61,792 bases of DNA from an uncultured Spirochaetales bacterium (GTDB taxonomy: Bacteria > Spirochaetota > Spirochaetia > Sphaerochaetales > Sphaerochaetaceae). The stretch covers positions 1 through 61,792 of the forward strand of contig CASFLH010000017.1 of NCBI GenBank assembly GCA_949295505.1, read 5' to 3'. Numbering within the stretch: the first letter of the stretch is position 1; each line of letters starts with the position of its first letter. Under the pieces are notes generated by a model. That model was given only the letters and a program-made list of their open reading frames with translations. It had not been told where the DNA came from and did not search any database. Below, piece by piece: positions 1 to 7,249 of this stretch. The position numbers and the translations under genes are program-made.

Positions 1-408
1 GATAGCCTCTCTGACGGCTTCATTCTGGAAGGCTGATCCGATGAGAACAACAGCATTAACCCTACGTGAGGAAAGTATCCTTATATACTGAGCCTTGCTC
101 TCATCTGTCTCACCGGCATTGAGGATAAGCGAGCAGTATCCCATTCTCATGAAATGCTGCTCTATCATATACGCGCCCTCGATATGGTGCTGATTCCTGA
201 TATCAGAAACAAGAATGCCGATCATCCTGCTTGTCTGGTTGACAAGACCACGAGCGGCCTCACTGACGGAGAAGTTGGATTCTTTCAGTATCTTCTCAAC
301 CTTCTCCCTTGTGGTCTTCTTGATGCCGGGCCTTGAGTTTATAACCCGGCTGACAGTGCTTGCGGATACCCCTGCCTCTCTTGCGATATCATAGATAGTC
401 AGCCCCAT
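1..408 (-). CDS. LacI-family transcriptional regulator (partial, N-terminal 136 residues)
   Basis: The gene runs off the left edge, so only the N-terminal part is visible. It opens with MGLTIYDIAREAGVSAS-TVSRVIN, the LacI-type helix-turn-helix and hinge (residues 1-50), followed by the start of a periplasmic-binding-protein-like effector domain (IGILVSDIRN, residues 63-72). LacI proteins are sugar-responsive repressors. It begins 6 bp after the ketopantoate-reductase-like gene and has no clear Shine-Dalgarno sequence, so it is probably translationally coupled to that gene. The ligand cannot be read. Nearby genes suggest a sugar acid, and the paired CG-centred dyads at 2278-2298 are a candidate operator (inference). 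Confidence 0.93.
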   Translation of the reverse strand, partial: MGLTIYDIAREAGVSASTVSRVINSRPGIKKTTREKVEKILKESNFSVSEAARGLVNQTSRMIGILVSDIRNQHHIEGAYMIEQHFMRMGYCSLILNAGETDESKAQYIRILSSRRVNAVVLIGSAFQNEAVREAI

Positions 409-414
409 ACAGCT

Positions 415-1332
415 TCAGATCCTTTTCACACCCTCCAGTGCATGTATCAATGATACAGCCATTTCATGATGGGGAACAGCTATTCCTAGCTCATGGGCCT
501 TGGAGACGACAGCGCCGCTGATGGTATCCACTTCCGTCTTCCTGCCATTCTTTATATCCATCATGATGGATGTGTAGCCACCTTTGTTATTCTGGCTGGT
601 TGCCCTGACTTTCTCGATCACCTTCTCCTCATCAAAGGAGAGTCCCATGGCAGAAGCCACGCTGATTGTCTCCCCGATCAGGCTCTTGCATATTGAGAAA
701 GCAGATTCATTCTCCGAGATGTAATGCATGTCACTCTGAAGTATTGCTGTCAGGACGGAAAGCGAGACATTCGTCATCAGCTTGTCCCAGATAAGCTGCT
801 GTATATTGTGATGGATTCTCACATCGAATCCACAGCAGTCAAAAGTTTCCTTGATACGATGCAGCATCGGGTCATCACCGCCATCAAGCTTCCCTATGTT
901 CGTTACGCCTTTTCCCCCATGATGGACCTTGCCAAGCGAAAGAACTGCGCCATTGTCCTCGGTAGTACCGATGATGATATGATCCTCATCCACGAAACCG
1001 GAAAGGATACGTTCATGCCCCGCTCCGTTCTGCAGTGTCATGAGATAGGTGTCTTTTCCTATCGCCTCCTTGATGTTCGAAAGGGCAGCAACAGAATAAA
1101 GCGCCTTTGTGAAGAGAATCACAAGATCCGCACTACCCGCACCTGCCGCATCCAGAGCTGCAGAAGGATGGAAGGTTCTCTCTTCTCCGTTTTCTTCCAG
1201 GACAATGCCATCTTTGCCGATTTTATCGACAAGAGATGCATTGGTATCAACAAGCGTCACACTATTTTCCTGGCTGAGCCGCCCTCCATAGATAGAGCCC
1301 ATAGCACCTGCACCGATAACGATTATGTTCAT
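415..1332 (-). CDS. Ketopantoate reductase family protein (ApbA/PanE-like)
   Basis: Predicted cytosolic NADPH-dependent 2-ketoacid reductase of 305 residues, the usual length for PanE. The N-terminus shows the Rossmann motif GAGAMGSIYGGRL (residues 7-19). FTKALYS supplies the conserved Lys near residue 75. The all-alpha C-terminal domain carries WDKLMTNVSLSVLTA, in which the second conserved Asn of the usual WxKLxxNxxxN pattern is lost, and GRKTEVD with the conserved Glu. True PanE makes pantoate for coenzyme A, but many homologues reduce other 2-keto acids. Placement between a cyclase-family hydrolase and a LacI regulator favours a catabolic role (inference). A GAGGTG ribosome binding site precedes ATG at 1332. 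Confidence 0.85.
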   Translation of the reverse strand: MNIIVIGAGAMGSIYGGRLSQENSVTLVDTNASLVDKIGKDGIVLEENGEERTFHPSAALDAAGAGSADLVILFTKALYSVAALSNIKEAIGKDTYLMTLQNGAGHERILSGFVDEDHIIIGTTEDNGAVLSLGKVHHGGKGVTNIGKLDGGDDPMLHRIKETFDCCGFDVRIHHNIQQLIWDKLMTNVSLSVLTAILQSDMHYISENESAFSICKSLIGETISVASAMGLSFDEEKVIEKVRATSQNNKGGYTSIMMDIKNGRKTEVDTISGAVVSKAHELGIAVPHHEMAVSLIHALEGVKRI

Positions 1333-1367
1333 GAAACACCTCGAACAAAGGAAGCCATCAGCAAGCT

Positions 1368-1408
1368 GACGGGAAAAAGAAAGACTGGCATGGTATTCCC
1401 CACGCCAG
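1368..1408 (-). terminator. Rho-independent terminator after the cyclase gene
   Basis: Read on the minus strand, CTGGCGTGG (1408-1400) pairs with CCATGCCAG (1393-1385) with one G-U pair and a 6-nt loop, followed by a T-rich tract (TCTTTCTTTTT). It lies in the gap between the cyclase stop and the reductase start. It therefore either separates these transcription units or attenuates expression of the reductase and LacI genes. Confidence 0.7.
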
Positions 1409-1470
1409 CGCTTATACCAACAGCCATCTGGCTGAACTGCAACTGAATATCTTCTGTGAAAGTCTTCAGC

Positions 1471-2160
1471 TTACTTGTCGAATCCCGGGATGCCCTCGAT
1501 CGCATAAGCCCTTACAGGACATGAATCAAGGCCCAGGATCGGAAGCGGTGCATAGCTCATGAAGAACACGTCCTTCTCAAGCTTATCGAGATTCTGCAGA
1601 ACTTCAAGGAAGACGATATTCTCTGCAAGAAGGATATCATGGAAAGGCTTCACGTCCTCATTGCAGTTCTCAATCGAGACGCCATCGCCGAATCCGATGC
1701 ACTTTGCCTTGTGTTCCTTGAACCATGTTGCTGTCTCCCCGTTCACAAGGAGTCTCTTGTCTTCCGGTGTGTTGGTTTTAGGCGTGAATGGCTTGAGCTT
1801 ATATGGGCTGTCGATGATGACAATCGTATCATCCTGCATCTTGGGCAGACAGTACTTGTCGAGCATCTCCGCTGTGATATGGGAATTCGGTGCAGCATCC
1901 GGAATCGTCACATAGATAGCACGCCCAAAGAAAGTCGTGAGAGGAAGCTCAGCAACGCTCGGCCAGTTGTCATCATGATGATAAGGACACTCGCAATGCG
2001 TGCCAAGATGGCTCGTAAGATCCATGATGGTATGGAAATCTGGAATAGGACCACCTGTGTTGAAGCGGAAAAGGTGGCACCTTCTTGTCTCTGTCTTCGG
2101 ATCAAGAGTCTTCGTAAGATCAACAACTCTGAGATCACCCATTCTGTAAACGCAATCCAT
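1471..2160 (-). CDS. Cyclase-family metal-dependent hydrolase (kynurenine formamidase-like fold)
   Basis: A 229-residue member of the cyclase family (Pfam PF04199), zinc/manganese hydrolases acting on amides or lactones. The metal-binding signature HLGTHCECPYHH (near residue 50) matches the family HxGTHxDxPxH pattern, with Glu in place of the usual Asp. Late residues FGDGVSIEN and the FLEVLQNLDKL block are also typical. The substrate is unknown. Kynurenine formamidase is only one family activity, and no tryptophan genes are nearby. The start at 2160 is set by AGGAGAGAA directly before ATG. The dyads at 2278-2298 lie about 120 bp upstream and may control it. Confidence 0.8.
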   Translation of the reverse strand: MDCVYRMGDLRVVDLTKTLDPKTETRRCHLFRFNTGGPIPDFHTIMDLTSHLGTHCECPYHHDDNWPSVAELPLTTFFGRAIYVTIPDAAPNSHITAEMLDKYCLPKMQDDTIVIIDSPYKLKPFTPKTNTPEDKRLLVNGETATWFKEHKAKCIGFGDGVSIENCNEDVKPFHDILLAENIVFLEVLQNLDKLEKDVFFMSYAPLPILGLDSCPVRAYAIEGIPGFDK

Positions 2161-2277
2161 TTCTCTCTCCTATATTCCGGGTTTCCCCGGCCTGCCAGGA
2201 TCTGTGCAGGGAAGCAATTCCTGTGCTTCTGCAACTATGGTATTATCCCCGGAAAAAATTGTAAAGAATTTTTTTGC

Positions 2278-2298
2278 AATCGATTTCAAAAATCGATT
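2278..2298. promoter_or_regulatory. Inverted repeat with two CG-centred boxes, candidate LacI-family operator
   Basis: AATCGATTT (2278-2286) and AAATCGATT (2290-2298) form a perfect 9-bp inverted repeat with a 3-bp spacer. Each arm contains the self-complementary AATCGATT with a central CG, the classic shape of LacI-family operators. It lies in the intergenic region upstream of the cyclase gene, in the same locus as the LacI regulator at the left edge. No T-run follows on either strand, so it is not a terminator. Confidence 0.55.
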
Positions 2299-2352
2299 AG
2301 CACCCATCCTCTCCCTGTCCCATCAATGACAACAAGGCGTATCCTCAGGCTC

Positions 2353-2805
2353 TCAGACTGGCACTTTTACGACTATCTTGCAGATTTCCATCTTCTCACC
2401 AGCTGTGAGGCGCGGCTTATGCGCATCGGAAGGGGCAAGAACAATGAAATCCCCAGCGCGAAGCAGCACCTTGCCTGAAAGTGCCGGATTCTCATAGAAC
2501 GTGATGTCATCACTCTCGGAATAAGGTGTCCTCACGACAAGCCCTTCCCTTGGGCAGACTCCGCAGAACTCCTCACCCTGGATAACGTACTGGACATCGA
2601 AGAACTTCTCATGGGTCTCGAAATAGACTTCATCTTCGGCAAAGCTCGTGTATCTCTGGACAGATGCCCTCACTCCGTTATCAAGCTCAATCCAGCCAAC
2701 CGGAAGATCCAGAAGATCCGTACTCTTCAGAAAATCAAAAGCCGTTCTGAATTTCGGTGCGGAGAGATCATACTTATACTCCTCACCATTCTTTGTGCTG
2801 TACAT
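2353..2805 (-). CDS. YhcH/YjgK/YiaL family protein
   Basis: A cupin-fold protein of the YhcH/YjgK/YiaL family (DUF386; relatives include the beta subunit EbgC). Members sit in sugar-acid and sialic-acid operons and are thought to act as anomerases or small sugar isomerases. Family blocks seen are FEHEKF-type FETHEKFFDVQYVI and GDFIVLAPSDAHKP, with conserved His residues near 85 and 129. The start is ATG at 2805. The longer frame opens with a GTG that overlaps the AAGGAG ribosome binding site, which is spaced 8 nt from the chosen ATG. The mature product is 150 residues. It lies downstream of the acetylesterase and acyltransferase-like genes, probably in their operon. Confidence 0.85.
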   Translation of the reverse strand: MYSTKNGEEYKYDLSAPKFRTAFDFLKSTDLLDLPVGWIELDNGVRASVQRYTSFAEDEVYFETHEKFFDVQYVIQGEEFCGVCPREGLVVRTPYSESDDITFYENPALSGKVLLRAGDFIVLAPSDAHKPRLTAGEKMEICKIVVKVPV

Positions 2806-2915
2806 GAAAAACACTCCTTATTGGTTTTATTATCGTCTCTTCTTCATCGGGATGATCAGTGAAATGAAGATACAGATGAAGAAAAGCAGAGAATTCTAAG
2901 CAACGAAAGAAACCC

Positions 2916-3569
2916 TTAATGTATAATTCTTTCCACTATAAGATTTTGATTTTTACAGATCATGCAAGGTGGAATATAACCACGAACGGATGAAAGCGGA
3001 TAGACAACGGAATCATGTCCGATGACAGTACCTGGATTGAGGACCGCGTTGCAGCCGATTTCCGCCCTGTCTCCTATGAATGCTCCGACTTTCTTCCTCT
3101 TTGTAAGAACTTCCCCATCCGGAAGGTGCAGCACGACTTCCTTTTTGTCTGACCGGAAATTCGAGGTTATCGACCCGGCGCCCATATGCGCCTTGTAGCC
3201 GAGGATGCTGTCTCCCACATAGTTGAAGTGAGGGACCTCTGCGCAGTCTGAGATTATCGCATTTTTCACCTCTACAGAGTTTCCTATCACAGCATTCTCC
3301 CCTATTATGGCATTCCCCCGGATAAATGCAGAGTGACGGATCTCCGTCCCTTTCCCGATGATGCATGGAGGCTGGATACATGCGCTGGGAGCAATGGAAA
3401 CATCTGAGGCCACCCATACGCCTTCTGACACTTCCATATATCCTGCCTTGGGGATGGATAGGATAAAATCATGAATTTCCCCAAGAGAATCTGTTATCAG
3501 GGGAAACGATGAGAAATAATCCCAGGCAATCGAGTGTCCAGGCTTAAAAAGCAGCTCAGCAATGTTCAC
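2916..3569 (-). CDS. Left-handed beta-helix (hexapeptide repeat) protein, GlmU C-terminal-like
   Basis: A 217-residue protein whose middle and C-terminal parts are hexapeptide repeats ([IVL]GxxxxI type, e.g. IIGKGTEIRHSAFI, IIGENAVIGNSV), folding as a left-handed beta helix. Blocks such as HFNYVGDSILG and GAGSITSNFRSD resemble the acetyltransferase half of GlmU and related sugar-nucleotide enzymes. The nucleotidyltransferase half is absent, so this is an acyltransferase or binding domain only. A GTG start at 3569 is preceded by GAGGA at 5 nt spacing. The gene overlaps the acetylesterase stop by 14 nt, so the two are translationally coupled. The substrate is unknown. Confidence 0.8.
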   Translation of the reverse strand: MNIAELLFKPGHSIAWDYFSSFPLITDSLGEIHDFILSIPKAGYMEVSEGVWVASDVSIAPSACIQPPCIIGKGTEIRHSAFIRGNAIIGENAVIGNSVEVKNAIISDCAEVPHFNYVGDSILGYKAHMGAGSITSNFRSDKKEVVLHLPDGEVLTKRKKVGAFIGDRAEIGCNAVLNPGTVIGHDSVVYPLSSVRGYIPPCMICKNQNLIVERIIH

Positions 3570-4221
3570 AGCAATCCTCTATCAGGGAAAGATGCTCTGA
3601 GATAAGCCGGGCTACCCAGGCGGCACCTTCCACACTCAGATGCGTATCATCCTGATTCCCATCAGGATAATTACCGTAAATCCCTGGCCCGAAATTCATG
3701 AACATCTTCTTCGAGCACTCATCCCCCATCGCGGCAATATCAACCATGGTGGGAATCGTCATATCTATGCAGGGAATCCCTGCTGTCGCAGCAGCGTATT
3801 TCATTGCAGCGGGCCAGTCTCCATGCGTATCAGAAAGCCTGCCATCGATGAATTTCCTTCGGGCTATCGGTGTGATGAAAACCGGTCTTCCTCCCTTTTC
3901 CTTCACACATTCTGCCATATAGATGAGATTTGCAATATATTCCTGCCAGGCAGGTGCCCCCCTTTCGGCATCATCAAGTTTCTCATCATTATGCCCATAC
4001 TGAATCAGGACAAGATCCCCTGATGTGATGGAATCCCGAACAGCCTGGAACTCACCACGGGCGATCACGTCCTTGGTCGATCTGCCGTTCACAGCCCTGT
4101 TATCAAGGCGCCATCCTGGCTTAAGGTACTTGCGGAAAGCCTCTCCCCAGCCTGTTTCAGGCCTTGCGGATTCTTCTTTCACTGCAGCTGTTGAGTCTCC
4201 GAGAATAAAAACCGTATTCAT
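3556..4221 (-). CDS. SGNH/GDSL hydrolase, rhamnogalacturonan acetylesterase-like
   Basis: A 221-residue carbohydrate esterase. SGNH block I is FILGDSTAA (nucleophile Ser), block II NRAVNGRSTKD (Gly), block III QYGHNDEK (Asn) and block V DDTHLSVEGA (Asp/His). The combination matches rhamnogalacturonan acetylesterases (CE12), which remove acetyl groups from pectin backbones. There is no signal peptide, so it acts on imported oligosaccharides (inference). The start is placed at ATG 4221, because the upstream in-frame ATG at 4248 lies inside the loop of the preceding gene's terminator hairpin. Only a weak AGAAG precedes the chosen start. Confidence 0.85.
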   Translation of the reverse strand: MNTVFILGDSTAAVKEESARPETGWGEAFRKYLKPGWRLDNRAVNGRSTKDVIARGEFQAVRDSITSGDLVLIQYGHNDEKLDDAERGAPAWQEYIANLIYMAECVKEKGGRPVFITPIARRKFIDGRLSDTHGDWPAAMKYAAATAGIPCIDMTIPTMVDIAAMGDECSKKMFMNFGPGIYGNYPDGNQDDTHLSVEGAAWVARLISEHLSLIEDCCEHC

Positions 4222-4230
4222 GTTCTTCTG

Positions 4231-4258
4231 AAAAAACCCGGAGACCATGGCCTCCGGG
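4231..4258 (-). terminator. Rho-independent terminator of the purine permease gene
   Basis: On the minus strand, CCCGGAG and CTCCGGG form a perfect 7-bp stem around an 8-nt loop containing CCATGG, followed by six T. It ends 9 bp before the acetylesterase start, so that gene either needs read-through or a promoter inside the permease 3' end. Confidence 0.85.
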
Positions 4259-4279
4259 CTGGATGAAGCGTCAGCAAGA

Positions 4280-5647
4280 TCAGGCTGTCGCTTTCAGGAT
4301 GAAGTCGATTACGAAGAGCACGGAAGCCACTGCGATGATCGGGTGGATTTCCCTTGCCTTCTTTGTGAATATCTTCGTAATGCAGTACATGATGAAGCCC
4401 GCAGCGATACCGTTTGTGATTCCGTATGTGAAGCTCATGACAGCAACTGTGAAGAAGGCAGGAACAGCTTCCTTGAGATCCTTCCAGTTGATTTCTGCGA
4501 ATGGCTCAACCATGAGAATACCAACTACGATGAGTGCTGGAGATGTGGCAGCTGACGGTACCATTCCGATAAGACCGGAGAACGGCAGACAGATGATGAA
4601 CATCGCTGCTGTCACAAGGCTGGTAAGACCTGTGCGGCCACCTGCTGCAATACCGGCAGAGCTTTCAACGAATGTAGTTGCGTTGCTGGTTCCGAAGAGA
4701 GCGCCGATGCTGGTTGCGAAGCTGTCTGCAACGAGAGCCTTGTCGAGGCGGCTCTTGAATCCGGAACCCTCAAGAGCTTTCTCATCCTCTGCGTCGAAGA
4801 TATGGCTCTTGCGGCCTGTACCGATGAATGTACCGATTGAATCAAATGTATCGGAAAGACACATTGAGAAGATCGTAACAAGTACAAACGGAATCTTGGA
4901 GGCATCTGCGAAGAGCGAGCCGAAGCCTGGATTGCCGAAGAAGCTGAAGGCAACATCCTTGAAGCCCTGGACTGTCTCGCTTCCGGAGAAGATCGATGCC
5001 GGCATCTGTGTAACGCCAAGCGGAATACCGATAATTGTCGTTGCGATGATTCCGATGAGCATAGCGCCCTTAACCTGCATGACCATGAGGATGACGATAA
5101 TCAGGAGTCCTATAACGGCAAGCACAAGATGAGGTGCATTGAACGGCTGCATGCCCGGTGTCACGCTTGGATAAGCCCCTGTGAAGGAGATGAGGCCCGC
5201 GTTGTTCATTCCAAGATATGCGATGAAGAGGCCGATTCCGCCTCCGATTGCATTCTGAAGACTTTCCGGAATGGACTTTACGATTGATTTCCTCAGCTTG
5301 GTTACTGTGATTACGATATTGATAAGACCGCAGATGAAAACCATTGCGAGTGCTTCCTGCCAGACAAACCCACCTGCCAGACAGATCGTATACGTAAAGA
5401 GAGCATTGAGGCCCATTCCCGGAGCGACGGCATACGGAACATTCGCAACAAGCGCCATGATGAGCGTTCCGACAGCAGCGGCAAGACAGGTAGCAACAAA
5501 GACCCCGTGCCAGCTCATGCCAGTCTCTGCAAGCATATTCGGGTTAACGAAAATGATGTAGGCCATGGTGAAGAACGTCGTAAGGCCCGCAACAATCTCG
5601 GTCTTTACATTGGTGTTCTTTTCAGCGAGACAAAAGTAATCCTTCAT
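4280..5647 (-). CDS. NCS2-family purine permease (AzgA/PbuG-like)
   Basis: A 455-residue inner-membrane purine:cation symporter. The N-terminus NVKTEIVAGLTTFFTMAYI and the motif SDTFDSIGTFIGTGRK identify the AzgA/PbuG/GhxP branch of NCS2, which imports adenine, guanine or hypoxanthine. Many hydrophobic segments span the whole length, consistent with the 14-helix fold. The start has an excellent AAAGGAGG four nt before ATG. It is bracketed by its own promoter (5731-5759) and a strong terminator, so it is a single-gene unit. Its presence among sugar-acid genes looks incidental. Confidence 0.9.
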   Translation of the reverse strand: MKDYFCLAEKNTNVKTEIVAGLTTFFTMAYIIFVNPNMLAETGMSWHGVFVATCLAAAVGTLIMALVANVPYAVAPGMGLNALFTYTICLAGGFVWQEALAMVFICGLINIVITVTKLRKSIVKSIPESLQNAIGGGIGLFIAYLGMNNAGLISFTGAYPSVTPGMQPFNAPHLVLAVIGLLIIVILMVMQVKGAMLIGIIATTIIGIPLGVTQMPASIFSGSETVQGFKDVAFSFFGNPGFGSLFADASKIPFVLVTIFSMCLSDTFDSIGTFIGTGRKSHIFDAEDEKALEGSGFKSRLDKALVADSFATSIGALFGTSNATTFVESSAGIAAGGRTGLTSLVTAAMFIICLPFSGLIGMVPSAATSPALIVVGILMVEPFAEINWKDLKEAVPAFFTVAVMSFTYGITNGIAAGFIMYCITKIFTKKAREIHPIIAVASVLFVIDFILKATA

Positions 5648-5730
5648 ATCTCCTCCTTTAATCAGAAGTGAAGGACGGACAGCAATCTCCGGATTTACCG
5701 GGACCAGTCACATCCATAGTAACCAGATTC

Positions 5731-5759
5731 AGTATAAGTTGTGTTTCAGATACACGCAA
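5731..5759 (-). promoter_or_regulatory. Sigma-70-type promoter for the purine permease
   Basis: On the minus strand, TTGCGT (5759-5754) is separated by 17 bp from TATACT (5736-5731). Transcription would start near 5724, giving a leader of about 75 nt. That leader contains a CCGG hairpin with loop TAAAT and can fold into a small junction, but it does not match a known riboswitch core. Confidence 0.45.
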
Positions 5760-5858
5760 TTCATTTTGATGTACAGCACATCTGTATGATGGATATTGCG
5801 CATTATCCCTTGATTTTCCAGTCTGAAAGCAACTTAAAACGCAGAATTCCAACCTAAC

Positions 5859-5882
5859 AAAAACAGCGTGCCGAAGCACGCT
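5859..5882 (-). terminator. Rho-independent terminator after KDG kinase
   Basis: On the minus strand, a perfect 7-bp stem AGCGTGC/GCACGCT closes a TTCG tetraloop and is followed by GTTTTTG. It separates kdgK from the permease transcript. Confidence 0.88.
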
Positions 5883-5894
5883 GCTGTTTCCTTT

Positions 5895-6929
5895 TTAACG
5901 CTGTACGCGTCCTGATCCATCTCCCTCGCAGAGAGCTTTGACCTCCGAGAGGCGGGAAAGATTGAAATCCCCGCTGATGGAGTGCTTGAGGCAGGAAGAT
6001 GCAACCGCGAAATTGATTGCGTACTGCTCATCATCGAAATGGGAGAGAGCATAGATGATTCCAGCTGCGAAAGAATCGCCGCCGCCGACTCTGTCGACGA
6101 TATCTGTGATCTCATAGTGTCTTGAGAGGTAGAATCCTGTCTTTCCGGAAAGTGCTGCGGACCAGCCGTTGTGGTCAGCGCTCTTTGACTCGCGGAGCGT
6201 GATGGCAACTACTGAGACGTTCGGGAACTGCTCCTTGACCTTTCCTGCAAGCTCCTCGTATACCTTTGTATCAAGCTCGCCCTTCGTGACATCGCTGTCT
6301 GCCTCGATTCCAAGGCACTTTTGGATATCTTCCTCGTTTGCGATGATGACATCAGCATACTTAACAAGCTCTCTCATGACCTCTGGAGCCTTCTTTCCGT
6401 AATTCCAGAGCTTCTTGCGGTAGTTGAGATCGATGGAAACTGTAGCACCAGCCTTCTTTGCAGCCTTCATAGCCTCAAGCGCACAGTCTGCCGCACCCTG
6501 GCTGATAGCCGGAGTGATTCCTGTCGTATGGAACCAGTCAGCACCCTTCATGATTACATCGAAATCGAAATCAGAAGGCTTTGCCTCTGCAACAGCCGAA
6601 CCTGCGCGGTCATATACAACAAGAGAAGGTCTCTGGTTTGCTCCCGTCTCAAGGAAATAGATTCCAAGCCTTCCGCCCTTCACCTTGCTGATAGCGGAAA
6701 CATCAACACCATACTTCATGAGCTCACGCTCAGCAGCCTCGCCTACTGCGTTGTCTGGAAGAGCAGTGACGAACTTCGCATCCTCACCGAAAATCGAGAG
6801 GGATACAGCAACATTTGCCTCTCCACCACCGAAAGTAGCCTCAAGGGATGGTGTCTGGAAAAGACGATAAAGCTCCTGGCTTCTAAGGCGGAGCATGATT
6901 TCACCGAAAGTCACATATTTCTTGGACAT
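5895..6929 (-). CDS. kdgK: 2-keto-3-deoxygluconate kinase (PfkB family)
   Basis: A 344-residue cytosolic ribokinase-family enzyme predicted to phosphorylate 2-keto-3-deoxygluconate to KDPG. It has the GGGEANVAVSLS substrate block near residue 33 and the C-terminal signature DRVGGGDSFAAGIIYAL with the catalytic Asp and anion hole. The divergent neighbour is KDPG aldolase, which uses the product, strongly supporting this substrate over other sugars. The start is ATG 6929 with AGGAGG 6 nt upstream. An upstream in-frame ATG would place that ribosome binding site inside the coding region. A -35/-10 pair and a GGAACA-type operator lie upstream. Confidence 0.9.
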   Translation of the reverse strand: MSKKYVTFGEIMLRLRSQELYRLFQTPSLEATFGGGEANVAVSLSIFGEDAKFVTALPDNAVGEAAERELMKYGVDVSAISKVKGGRLGIYFLETGANQRPSLVVYDRAGSAVAEAKPSDFDFDVIMKGADWFHTTGITPAISQGAADCALEAMKAAKKAGATVSIDLNYRKKLWNYGKKAPEVMRELVKYADVIIANEEDIQKCLGIEADSDVTKGELDTKVYEELAGKVKEQFPNVSVVAITLRESKSADHNGWSAALSGKTGFYLSRHYEITDIVDRVGGGDSFAAGIIYALSHFDDEQYAINFAVASSCLKHSISGDFNLSRLSEVKALCEGDGSGRVQR

Positions 6930-6984
6930 CAGAAACCTCCTATCCATAACTATACTAAATGGTTATCAAATTCCGGATGATGTC

Positions 6985-7013
6985 ATTTTATAGTTAGTTT
7001 GGAGTGCGGTCAA
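6985..7013 (-). promoter_or_regulatory. Promoter of kdgK
   Basis: On the minus strand, TTGACC (7013-7008) and TAAAAT (6990-6985) are separated by 17 bp, with five of six matches at each hexamer. This is one of the best promoters in the window. Confidence 0.7.
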
Positions 7014-7023
7014 GTTTGAGACT

Positions 7024-7036
7024 GGAACAATGTTTC
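7024..7036. promoter_or_regulatory. KdgR-like operator between kdgK and KDPG aldolase
   Basis: GGAACAATGTTTC is a near-perfect dyad that on the other strand reads AATGAAACATTGTTCC, very close to the enterobacterial KdgR (IclR-family) box. It lies 10 bp upstream of the kdgK -35 element, between the divergent genes. A near-identical dyad precedes the kduD-like gene at 26744-26756. The binding protein is not in this window. Confidence 0.6.
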
Positions 7037-7249
7037 ATTTTCGTGCAACAAGTGGCTGGCAAAGTCCTCTTTCGCTTGCACGCAAGATGAAAGAATGGTA
7101 GTGTAACAAGGAGGGAAATGGCGATTTTCCATGCCCTGACAAGGACAGGAAATAATCACTCTGCAGCAGACAGGAGACTTAAATCATGCAAGCCGCTGTC
7201 ATCAGGCAGCCAGATCCTAGGATTACGATTACAGGAAAAGGAGATCAGT

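Noticed and set aside
724-1446. Long plus-strand frames opposite the ketopantoate-reductase-like gene (and similar antisense frames elsewhere, e.g. 1639-2478, 4263-5132, 6321-6980)
   Set aside because: They lack family motifs and ribosome binding sites, and each is opposite a gene with clear homology. They are shadows caused by codon bias.
5648-5736. Purine riboswitch before the purine permease
   Set aside because: The CCGG(TAAAT) hairpin is suggestive, but the conserved TATA junction and TTTCTACC core are absent.
7118-7249. N-terminal extension of the KDPG aldolase, with AAGGAGG just before ATG 7118
   Set aside because: The 44 extra residues resemble nothing in the family, and AAAGGAG before ATG 7250 gives the expected aldolase N-terminus. 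A short upstream peptide cannot be fully excluded.
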